A stretch of DNA of 64,000 bases, from contig CM035806.1 of NCBI GenBank assembly GCA_020466095.1, positions 96,447,315 to 96,511,314 on the forward strand, read 5' to 3'. The position numbers and the translations under genes are program-made. This document shows, piece after piece, positions 1 through 47,789 of the stretch. Below the pieces are notes generated by a model. That model saw nothing but the letters and a program-made list of their open reading frames with translations, made no database searches and was not told the DNA's origin. Numbering within the stretch: position 1 is the first letter of the stretch; every line of letters begins with the position of its first letter. This stretch comes from Chlorops oryzae (lineage: Eukaryota > Arthropoda > Insecta > Diptera > Chloropidae).

Positions 1-1529
1 TTTAAGGGTATTTTAGTTACTTAGTTATTGTTGGTGGTGTTCCAGAGCCAGGAATTATTTAGTTTTGTTTCCTTCACTTAAATATCAAAAATTTTCATAA
101 AATTCCCTCCCGTTTTGGGAGCTATGGGCCACAAGTGGTAAAAAGAGGCAAAAGAGGAGTTCTTTGAGTCAGTAATTACTACAGTTTTTTCTTGTCCATA
201 TCAGGCTTAAGCTTTGTTATAGAAAGGATAATAGAATAAATGAAACGTTTTACGAGATATAGCCATGAATAAAAGCAAAAAAAAATTCACACGTTTTGAA
301 ATCGATTCAAAATTGATCTCTATCCCAATGTAGCAAAATTAAATATAGAGATTTGCTACATTTATCAAGTACAAGGACTAAGAATGAAAGATCTTGAATC
401 GTTCGTTTTTCTCCTGCAGGGAGCATTTGCAGCCAAAAACGGGCTATGAAAAAACTATATGTGTATACAGTAGAGTGTAGACCATATATTACTATATATG
501 TCACTCTCATAGATTTTGGGCGGGACATTTCGCGCCAGTTAGAAAGAGATGTTACTCGGCAGGCAAAAAAAGAGCGAGAGAGAAATACTTTTGGTGAGTA
601 CCTAAGTGAAAAATTCTCATTTTGGTGGGTACCCAAGACCGTGGTGGGTACTCAAGACCGTGTTGAAAAGAGCCAAAGTAGAAACGGCTCCTGAGTGACA
701 TATATAGTTATATATGGTGTAGACTGTTATTGGGTATATTTTTTAGTCCAGATTTGCTGGCCTACTACAACACAAAATGTTATGGAATAACTCGGATTTA
801 ATATTGTCGCATGGTAGTGATGATTCGGTGCTGACCGGCGGGATCGACAACAAGACACCCGAGCAGGTTGATTGCTTCAACTGGTGTCGTTTTCTTCGTC
901 TTGCTGAAAAACGTTCCAGCCTTTTGACAAAGCAAGCAGGGAAATGAGTGTGAGCTGCATAAGGCATGTATTGGATAGAGGGAGTGAAGCAGTCACAGTA
1001 AAGTCTGTGTGTGTGTGTGTGTGTGCGTAAATATGTGTTCGAGAGCGTGTTCATTTGGCCTCTTCGAAGAGGGACTTGTTTCATTGTATTTTTATGCTCA
1101 GTCGCAATTCTCAGAAAAGATCTCGCTGCCATTATTCTTCTTGCCTGCCTGTCTTCTTCGGTCTTATTGAAATAATACAGCCCGGACTTTTCTCAGTCAG
1201 TACGCCTAAGAAATAAGAATTCAACGGAAGCAAGTTATCTGTCGGTTCATGTCGCCGTTATCATTTCAAAAATTCGGTGCAAACATAGAGAAAATTAAAA
1301 ATTGTGTAATTTTTTCAAATTCAAATATATAAATAAAATTTTTAAAAAAATCAATGGTGTTTTGCGTTGAGCATCATATTGCCACGAGTATGTTATGATT
1401 TTTGGAGACACATAAAAACTGTGTTAAGCCGTCGGCAAATAATATGATGATGCAAGCTATACGAAAAAATCAAATGCCGAAGTAATAGTAAACGTCTTCT
1501 GTGTTGCGCAGACTTAATTGACTATTGCA

Positions 1530-1566
<37 letters not shown>

Positions 1567-1585
1567 AAGAAATTCAGAGGCGAAA
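1..1585. other. upstream flank and probable 5' UTR of ci
   Basis: I found no convincing gene here. Open frames on both strands are short and resemble no protein I know. A GT dinucleotide run lies at about 1005-1025 and a run of 33 A at 1531-1563, only 22 bases before the ci start codon. The ci promoter and 5' UTR are expected in or near this stretch (inference); no TATA box or initiator could be placed with confidence. Confidence 0.4.
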
Positions 1586-38843
<37,258 letters not shown>

Positions 38844-40800
38844 ATGCAATCGGAAATATCACACACAATCATACAATATCTTCAGGTCGTCTCAAATTTT
38901 TTTTTTGCCATTATCAATGATTATTGCCATAAGACCATTATCCCACCACATGGAGTTTGAATGAATTCAATCAATAGTTGTAGGATGCTTAGTTTTAATA
39001 GGTTTTTATTAGTTGTAAGAGAAACGTGTGCTTCCAAAATTAAAAATTTCGTTTCAAGTTTAAAAATCGGTAACCGTTTTGTACTGTCGTAATTATTTTC
39101 TTAAGGTTATAATGTCTAAGTTAATTATGGTCATTTTTCTGTATTCTTCCAACTTTTAAATAAATATACCACAGCGATCAAATTTTCCTTTTAGTTATTT
39201 ACACCTCTTCTTCATATAAGCACAGCCATATTGAGAGGAAATTTTTAGCAAGTGTCTGTTAAGTGTTTTATGCTATGTTCTCACTATAGGGGTTAAGTAC
39301 TTAACCCGATACTTTAACTCAAAGCGTTCATATCAGGTTAGAGCGAGTTAAGGTTTAAAAACGTCGTATGACCCAGCCGGAAATTTCACTACTTCTGAAG
39401 TGGTGAAAATTCATACTGCGACTACTCGCATTATTAACCCTTACTGTTAATGAAGTTTTTTGGGAGATGGCCGCTGCTTTCATTACATGCATGCGATAAT
39501 GTCCGGCTTGGGAGTTTGAAATATAAAAAAACGCGCAAGGTATATCGGATATACTACACTTGGTCACAGGGGGAGGGGGGTGGTTAGGTCGTCATCACGT
39601 AGTCAATTTGCTCTGGGAAAATCTTTCCCTTTTTTGAGCTATATTCAAATTTTTATAAAAATTAGTAAAAAGTAGTAAAAAATGGGTCACGTAGTTTGGA
39701 CACGTTCCCTAAAGTAAACATTTAAGTGTCCAAAAACTTTCGTAGGGATTGGATCACGATAACCTGTGCCGAATTCCATTCATCCGAAACATCATTTTCG
39801 AGTTTTTCCATTTTCAGAAATTTCAATTTTCCAATTGTCAAACCCTGCATTAGGAGTCGATGTTCCTAGTTTCGAACCCTGTGTTCAAAGTTTCGAATCT
39901 GCTCTGATTCGAATCCATTTTTCCTGCTCTGATGCGAATCATTTTTTCCTGCTGTGATGCGAACTATTTTTTCCTGCTCTGTGGCAAACCATTTGGAAAT
40001 GGATTAAGCATATTTGTGACAGACCCTAGAACTGGAGGCAGCCTTAGAAGTGGTCCCATCTGGCCCATACTCGACCTTGTTCTTACTCATGACCCCATCA
40101 ACACGCATACCAAATTTCGTGAAGATAGCTCAACCAGTGTTGCCAGTACCTCAGGACTAAATTTCCCTCGAAAACCAAACAAAAATCCCCTTTTTACTTC
40201 AGTGACCGATATAAATTTCCCACGAAAATTCCTCAAACAAAAACATATTTTTCCTGAACAAAGTGTTGATAATCACTATATTTCTAAGCATTAAAAACTT
40301 AAGGTAGCTGCGTAAAATTACATATTTTATTTTAAGAAATTGTACGTTGGAAAAGGCCCATGACCACTACTATTAAGGCAAGTTAGTGGAGAGATTTTAA
40401 AGGCCATTTAGGGCCTCATTTTTGTTCAATTTCTTCATGAGAACTGCCCTCTTGCCACCCCAAATTATAATTATAGGCCGATCGCTAAATTTTTTGGAGG
40501 ATGTTTATTACCAAGAGCAAGCATACATGACAAATTGGGTTCATGTCCCGTTTGAATTTCAGGTGAATTTCAGCCACGCCCAACTCTCTAATTTTTTGAA
40601 ATTCCTTTTAAAACCCCAAAGTGAAATGTAGAATATGATATATGTATATACATATTAATAATAAATACCTACTACAAGTTTGTTATCACATCCAAATTCG
40701 AGTATGCTTAATTTTTAAGTGCAATTTGACTACGCATATATTTTTTTAACCGTTCATCCTATCTTTATAATTTCTTTCTCTAATTTATAAGCAAAGACTA
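38844..40800. other. ci 3' flank with repeat fragments
   Basis: Holds the ci 3' UTR (to about 39200), GATTCGAA-type repeats at 39840-39990 that recur at 60560-60660, and a fragment at 40010-40620 related to 7355-8830. No gene seen. Confidence 0.5.
39159..39164 (+). terminator. ci: candidate polyadenylation signal of ci
   Basis: AATAAA about 315 bases after the ci stop codon, the first good hexamer in an AT-rich 3' flank. Inferred from position only. Confidence 0.45.
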
Positions 40801-40979
40801 ACAGGTTGGCTGATAAGTCCCCGGTCTGACACATAGATGGCGTCGCTAGTATTAAATGCATATTATTTTTATATAGTGGCAACCTTCAAATGATTCGTGT
40901 CAAAATTTGACGTCTGTAAGTCAATTAGTTTGTGAGATAGAGCGTCTTTTGTGAAGCAACTTTTGTTATTGTGAAAAAA

Positions 40980-42320
40980 ATGGAAAAAAAAGGAATTTCG
41001 TGTTTTGATAAAATACTGTTTTCTGAAGGGAAAAAATACAGTGGAAGCAAAAACTTGGCTTGATAATGAGTTTCCGGACTCTGCCCCAGGAAAATCAACA
41101 ATAATTGATTGGTATGCAAAATTCAAGCGTGGTGAAATGAGCACGGAGGACGGTGAACGCAGTGGACGCCCGAAAGAGGTGGTTACCGACGAAAACATCA
41201 AAAAAATTCACAAAATGATTTTGAATGACCGTAAAATGAAGGTGATCGAGATAGCAGAGGCCTTAAAGATATCAAAGGAACGTGTTGGTCATATCATTCA
41301 TCAATATTTGGATATGAAAAAGCTCTGTGCAAAATGGGTGCCGCGAAATATGTGTTTGTTCGTGTTTAAAAAGTAAAAACGTTTTTTATAATGAATTCCT
41401 TCTTTTTTTGGAAGGATTGTTTATTTTTAGTAAAAATATGCTTTTTGTTCTTCTTTTTTAAGAATAATAATTGAACTCTCTTCATTTTTGTTTTTTAGTT
41501 TTCCATGAAAGCTTGGAATTTCTCAATTCTTGAGATATGCAGTGCCTGCTAGTTTTGATTTAGAAGTAACAATGCTTGCTAGATATCGAAGTTGAGAGTT
41601 GGTCTTGGCGGTAGTACGGTACAGTGGGGTGAACATATAACTCGCGCGAGCTCACATTTGACCAAAAACAACAACGTGTTGATGATTCTGAGCGGTGTTT
41701 GCAGCTGTTAACTCGCAATACACCCGAGTTTTTGCGTCGAAGTGACAATGGATGAAACATGGCTCTATCACTACACTCCTGAGTCCAATCGACAGTCGGC
41801 TGAGTGGACAGCGATCGGTGAACCGTCTCCGAAGCGTGGAAAGACTCAAAAGTCCGCTGGCAAAGTAATGGCCTCTGTTTTTTTGGATGGGCATGGAATA
41901 ATTTTTATCGATTATCTTGAGAAGGAAAAACCATCAACAGTGACTATTATATGTCGTTATTGGAGCGTTTGAAGGTCGAAATCGCGGCAAAACGGCCCCA
42001 TATGAAGAAGAAAAAATGTTGTTCCACCAAGACAACGCACCGTGCCACAAGTCATTGAGAACGATGGCAAAAATTCATGAATTAGGCTTCGAATTGCTTC
42101 CCCCCCACCGTATTCTCCAGATCTGCCCCAGCGACTTTTTCTTGTTCTCAGACCTCAAAAGGATGCTCGCAGGGAAAAAATTTGGCTGCAATGAAGAGGT
42201 GATCGCCGAAACTGAGGCCTATTTGAGGCAAAACCAAAGGAGTACTACCAAAATGGTATCAAAAAGTTGGAAGGTCGTTATAATCGTTGTATCGCTCTTG
42301 AAGGGAACTATGTTGAATAA
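40980..42320 (+). pseudogene. mariner transposase pseudogene
   Basis: Begins MEKK at 40980, moves frame almost at once, then reads cleanly from 41005 (IKYCFLKGKNTVEAKTWLDN) to AKWVPR at about 41346. An insertion of about 290 bases splits it there. It resumes with ELTFDQ-like sequence at about 41645, MDETWLYHYTPES at 41748, HQDNAPCH at 42022, and ends NYVE then TAA at 42318-42320. Several one-base changes break the frame, including near 41935, 42110 and 42225. DD34D mariner; cannot encode a transposase. Confidence 0.93.
41348..41640. mobile_element. unidentified insertion inside the mariner
   Basis: About 290 AT-rich bases between GTGCCGCGA and CGCGAGCTCAC of the mariner gene. No clear TIR or poly-A; the nature of the insert is unknown. 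Boundaries are accurate to about five bases. Confidence 0.6.
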
Positions 42321-42456
42321 TAAAAACGAATTTTGACAAAAAAATGTGTTTTTCTTTGTTAGACCGGGGACTTATCAGCCAACCTGTTATATTTAAAGAA
42401 AATATGTATTTCAAGTCGTAATAATAACAATATATATATAACACTGTTATAATAAC

Positions 42457-43604
42457 AATGATGGGCTTGCCCACGTTCACCGAAAAACCTGGTCGAATTA
42501 TAACTCGAAAAACTGACTGGCTTAAGTTTAAAAAATATATTAGCTCTCATTTGAATGAGAACACGATCCTTCGAAGCGAAAGTGATATTAAAGATGCTGT
42601 AACAAAGCTCAATAATATCATGATATCGGCAGCAGTTCACGCCACCCCAAAATTGAACAGCAACCCAAAAATATCGCGGAGATATACTTCAAGTGAGCTC
42701 GAAAACCTTGTACGATAAAAAAGACGCCTACGTAGGGAGCGATCACCCACCGCGAAGCACAACATATGTTAGTTGAAGCAACCAAACTCCTGAGAGAAGA
42801 ACTTGATAATGAGCTGAAAACTAGTTTAGAAAATTTTACACAAAAGTTAAGCCCAACAGCAGAAACTAACTACTCTCTATGGAAAACTAACAAAAAGTTG
42901 AAGGCACCCCTTCCAATTGCCTCAAATTAAACCATGTTTAAACGAAAACGCGCGTGTATTCCAGCACAAAGATGTTCAAACTGTCATTGGCGAGCTAAAC
43001 ATAAAAAAAGCAGCCGGCTTTCATCTTGTCACCCCACAGATGATACAAGAACTCCACACTGTAGCCACTAGGTTAATCCTTTTCATATTTAATGCCAAAC
43101 TAGGATTAGGACTTTACCCTCGACTTTGTAAAATATCTCTAAAGTTTTTGGAAAATGCCTGTTGGCAAAAATAACAGAGCACAGGAGCTATTCCCGAGCA
43201 TCAGTTTGGCTTCCGCAAAAGTCATGGTACAATTGAACAGGTGAACAGAGTCACTACTGAAATTAGAAATGCGTTCGAAGAAAAGAAATATTGCTATGCC
43301 ATATTTCTGGATATTTCGCAAGCCTATGACAAGGTATGGCACTCTGGTTTAATGTTTAAAATTAAATAAGCAAACCCATCCCCACAACACTCACAAAAAG
43401 TCCTACAATCCTACCTCTCTGACAGGAAATTTAAAGTTTTATATGGAACACATACGACTAAAGAATTCGACATTTCAGCAGTCGTATACTCAAGGCAGTG
43501 TCTTAGGGCCTTCGTTATACCTGATTTATACGGTTGACCTGGCTGTTTCCCCAGAGCTATTCACTTCAACATTTGCAAATGATACAGCAATTTTATATGC
43601 ACAT
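42457..43604 (+). pseudogene. jockey-like non-LTR retrotransposon remnant (linker and reverse transcriptase)
   Basis: Frames with RIITRKTDWLKFKKYISSHL (about 42490) and TIEQVNRVTTEIRNAFEEKK then YAIFLDISQAYDKVWH (about 43230-43345), followed by a CVLGPSLYLIYT-like piece (43500) and TFANDTAIL (43570), i.e. the RT A, B and C boxes with ANDT where Y/FADDT is expected. Frameshifts at several points. The fold-back element cuts it at 43605. Confidence 0.8.
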
Positions 43605-43606
43605 TA

Positions 43607-44998
43607 GGGTGATGTATTTTAGTGTTTTTTTTTTCTCCAAAAAAATTTCCTGTATTATAGTACGATGAACTTTTATTAAAGATGCCATAAAACACTAATT
43701 TTAAGGTTATTTGGTAACAAAAAATGTCACACACCAAGTCATTTGAAAAATTTAATTTTTGATTTTTTTTCCAAATTTTTGAAGTTAATGTAAGCAGAGT
43801 CGCTCCTAGAGGGGACAAATGTAAGCTCCCATACAAAAGTAATTTTTTTAATGAATTTTCACCCCACTGTCATAACTAGCCCCAGAGTGCCCCTAGGGGA
43901 GTCAAATGTTTGACCGACCCCCATTAACTTTGTTTCCCTAACATTTTTTCCCAACATACTGACCCCCTATCTCCCCTCCTTAGGGGGTCACCAATACAAA
44001 ATTACCTTAATTTTATCACAACTTCATACAAAATGGCTGTCACTAAAGTCAAACCCCTCCTAGGGGGATGGCATGTATGACTGACCCCCATTATTTTTTT
44101 ACCCCAAATATTTTCTTCAAACATACCTACCCTCTATCTCGCCTCCTTAGGGGGATTCCCATACAAAAATAGGCTTAAATTAAAGAAAAATGCCTCACGA
44201 ACTTCAATCTATAATATAGATGCCGTAGGAACAAGACCGAGCATGTTCAGTATGCATATTCGAAAAATTTACAAAATTACCTTTTAAACGAGCCTAATAT
44301 GAAGAATATTGGCATCTATATTATAGATTGAAGTTCGTGAGGCATTTTTCTTTAATTTAAGCCTATTTTTGTATGGGAATCCCCCTAAGGAGGCGAGATA
44401 GAGGGTAGGTATGTTTGAAGAAAATATTTGGGGTTAAAAAATAATGGGGTCAGTCATACATGCCATCCCCCTAGGAGGGGTTTGACTTTAGTGACAGCCA
44501 TTTTGTATGAAGTTGTGATAAAATTAAGGTAATTTTGTATTGGTGACCCCCTAAGGAGGGGAGATAGGGGGTCAGTATGTTGGGAAAAATGTTAGGGAAA
44601 CAAAGTTAATGGGGGTCGGTCAAACATTTGACTCCCCTAGGGGCACTCTGGGGCTAGTTATGACAGTGGGGTGAAAATTCATTTAAAAAATTACTTTTGT
44701 ATGGGAGCCCCCTTAAGGAGTGGAGATAGGGGGAAGGTATGTTAGGAGAAATTATTGGGAGTAAAAAAATAATGGGAGTTGGTCTTACATTTGTCCCCTC
44801 TAGGAGCGACTCTGCTTACATTAACTTCAAAAATTTGGAAAAAAATCAAAAATTAAATTTTTCAAATGACTTGGTGCGTGACATTTTTTTTTACCAAATA
44901 ACCTTAAAATTAGTGTTTTATGGCATCTTTAATAAAAGTTCATCGTACTATAATACAGGAAATTTTTTTGGAGAAAAAAACACTAAAAGTCATCACCC
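43607..44998. mobile_element. 1.39-kb fold-back element inserted in the jockey remnant
   Basis: Arms 43607-44223 and 44311-44998 are near-exact reverse complements, with a loop of about 85 bases. Ends GGGTGATG and CATCACCC, TA on both sides. Within each arm, units of the type CCTTAGGGGGATTCCCATAC repeat several times. The 135-residue frame at 44739 is a by-product. Confidence 0.9.
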
Positions 44999-45303
44999 TA
45001 ATACCTATATTATTTTCACACCCAAGGAAATAATTCGTTTAGCTTCAGTTTCTTTTGAACGAAATGCGTTTGAAAATTTTCTTAACGACCTTTTTTTGGA
45101 AATCATTAAAAAGTTTGAAATGAATGCAATTTTCCATTTGCTTTAAACTGATATTTTGAAAACGTCATCCGATACAATCGATGTTTCAATTGGGTCAAAC
45201 GACTATTTTCGTTTGAAATTCGGGTAAGACCAAATAATTTTTCGCCTTTGAATATACTAAATTGAACTTAAATCAGATATTTTCTTCAATTGTTTTATGG
45301 CAT

Positions 45304-45372
45304 CATGTGGCGTGGTGCATAGGGTGCACGTCTTGAAACGCGAGGGTCTTGGGTTCGATCCCTGTCGGATCG
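45304..45372 (+). repeat. tRNA-like sequence with perfect B box
   Basis: TGGCGTGGTGCATAGGG resembles the A box; GGGTTCGATCCC is a consensus B box, with the usual spacing for a tRNA. The acceptor stem is poor, and an A/T-rich tail follows, so a SINE head or tRNA pseudogene is likelier than a working tRNA gene. Confidence 0.45.
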
Positions 45373-45844
45373 TGGTGAAAATTAAATTTTTTTTATTATA
45401 AAAACAAATGAAGGACTTGATTACAAGTTGTAATTTACAACCAACAATTCCAAACGTAGTTCAATTGTCACTTTTTTTCCATTCATTTGGGATGAAAAAT
45501 TATTTTCATGTGGAAAGAATTATGAATGTTAATAAAAATAATATTTAGGGGTCGACCATACAATACGGCATAATAAAGTGGTGAGGGAAGGGGGTTTACA
45601 ATGCTCAAAAATAGGCTGACTTAATATATGGACGGTCCCTTCCGAGAAACGAAAAAATTGCTTTCCTCATTTATATTTGCAAAACGCCTTTTAAATCGCT
45701 AGCTGACACACAGAAAATCAAAACAGGCTATATCATACGGAACTCATAACAACTAATACTACGTTTATACATCCTTATTCACGAATAAGAATATCGCGAA
45801 CAGCGATTTTTGTCGTATAAACAATCTTATTCACGAATAGCTAA

Positions 45845-46021
45845 CTCGCCGGTCACACGTATAAAAACATGTTTTGAAAAAATTTCTAAGTAGAGAAAAA
45901 CGTGGGAAGAAAAGAGATGGCTGTTTTTTTTTAATGTTCCGAAGAAATCTTGTTTCTCTTTCTTTCTTATGAATTCAAATGGGATGTTTTCGAAACATGT
46001 TTCATAAGTGTGACCGGCGAG
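45845..46021. mobile_element. 177-bp MITE, CTCGCCGGTCACAC ends
   Basis: CTCGCCGGTCACACGTATAA at the left pairs with ATAAGTGTGACCGGCGAG at the right; AACATGTTTTG/CGAAACATGTTT extend the stem. Nested in the 45758 element. Confidence 0.8.
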
Positions 46022-46050
46022 CTATTCACGAAAGTTATTCATGAATAATA

Positions 46051-46707
46051 CGGGGTATAGACACGTCAAATGTTGTATCAACTATTGAGTGTGTGCTTAG
46101 TGAGAAAGAGTACACCTACGATGTCTGACGGAAAATCAAAATCTTTGAATTTTTGATCAAGCAGGTAACGATGTTAGATGGTGTGTCTGAAGGTCTATAT
46201 CTATGTTGGTTCAACCATCATTTGTGCACAATATTCAACGAGTAAACATCGAACGGAGAGCGGAAAATTTTTTAAAAGCGAGCGAAAAAATAACTGAAAA
46301 AATAGAAGAAAAAAATGTTTGTTTAGAACTAATAGAAGTTTATCGCGGTTTTGTAGAACGTTAAGTCAAAATAATATAGAAGCCGGATTTTTAAAAACGC
46401 TAGCTACGAAACGCTTTTAATTAAATTCAAAGACAAATATCCGGAGGCCACAGAAAAGAGTTAACGTAGAAAATTAATAATCTTCGAACCTGTTACAGGA
46501 GGGAATTAATTTTTTTTTTTAGGTTTTGCCGATGGGAAAATACACTTTATCAAAAACAACCAGGTAGCCGAAACAATAGCGCATGTCCTTTGCACTCGAA
46601 ATTCGTGCAAAAATGAATATCATACGACATGATTATAGTAAAGTTCAAGTTGGTACCTACTACCACACGCTCGCAGTTGATACAACATTTGACGTGTCTA
46701 TACCCCG
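46051..46707. mobile_element. 657-bp TIR element, CGGGGTATAGACACG ends
   Basis: CGGGGTATAGACACGTCAAA at the left is the reverse complement of the right end up to TACCCCG; inversion extends about 40 bases (TGTTGTATCAACT / AGTTGATACAACA). No convincing transposase; the two opposite frames at 46550-46819 are shadows. Confidence 0.8.
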
Positions 46708-47789
46708 CATAAAAAGAACACCCGCGATGAACACCCGAAGTGATGCCACATTTTTCGCTAACTTCTCTCTTTTTGGCGATCAAACAGCGCTTTTGTTTAA
46801 TATAAGTTCAAAAAGCTAACAAATAAGATGGAGAACGGAAAGGAAACCAACCATTGCATACACTTAAATCAGAGACCGACATTTTTTCTTTTTTGAAAAA
46901 CAAATTGGTAAAAGCATTCCAGATCCCAGTGGGAAAGTTCGCCCTTGGGGAATAAGAAAAAGAATGCATTAACTCATTACAGAACACATTGCTTTCATCC
47001 ACATCGATGTCCTACGATTTTCGCTCATTCCCACTCACGAAGGAAAGACATTCCTCTGTAATTAGAAAAATAATGTGTTGGCTGAACTCACCTCACGACG
47101 ATTCTTTGTATTACTAAGTAATGAAAATTATAATCAATTACTAACCATGGAATTTATGTTCGTTTATTTATTATTGTTTTTTTTTTTTAATTTTAAAATT
47201 AAAAATATCAAACCAAAAGGTAGCCTTCATTCATTATTTTCGTCCGTTGGGCCATCAAAAGAACTTTCCGCTTCATCATTCGAAGTTCTCATGTGCTCCG
47301 TCCCCGCAAGTAAACGCTTTTTTTCTTCTTTTATAAGCCGACGATAGTGGCGTTTGCTATACATCATTTACCTTTTTATTTTTATTTTATTTTTGTTTTA
47401 AATACGAAAAGTTGCACGTTTCACTCTGTTAAAATAATAGGATCAGCTGTTTTGTAAGTGTTGCTCTTCAAAGCTTCATTACTTTGTAATACAGCGATGC
47501 CCTCAAAGCTACATTTTAATTATTCTTTGCATTCCTTTTCTAGAAAAACGGTAATGCATTCCCTTAAACTAGAATTATGCAATGCTTGTCTATCAATGAA
47601 CTCATTTATTCCTATAGAATTGATTATATATTGAAAGAAGAAAAGAATGACTTCTAGAAATTCCCACTGGGATGCTGTGAAATCATATGTTTTTCATGTG
47701 TGCTACCATTTCATTTCATTTTGCCAGTCAGGTAGCGCTAAGACCAACTAATGTCGGCTGCCGTATAAACTTCACTATTCGCGATATTC

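Larger units (their letters stand above)
40801..42387 (+). mobile_element. mariner (irritans subfamily, Himar1-like), inactivated
   Basis: TIRs ACAGGTTGGCTGATAAGTCC and GGACTTATCAGCCAACCTGT, with TA duplications at 40799-40800 and 42388-42389. 1587 bases overall; removing the insertion at about 41348-41640 leaves about 1.29 kb, the normal mariner size. Ends match Himar1 as I remember it. Confidence 0.95.

Noticed and set aside
743..1132. 129-aa minus-strand frame upstream of ci
   Set aside because: Includes the GT repeat as Thr-His repeats and has no recognisable domain; likely shadow of the ci 5' region.
44739..45146. 135-aa plus-strand frame
   Set aside because: Runs through the right arm of the fold-back element; the mirror arm gives an unrelated minus-strand frame.
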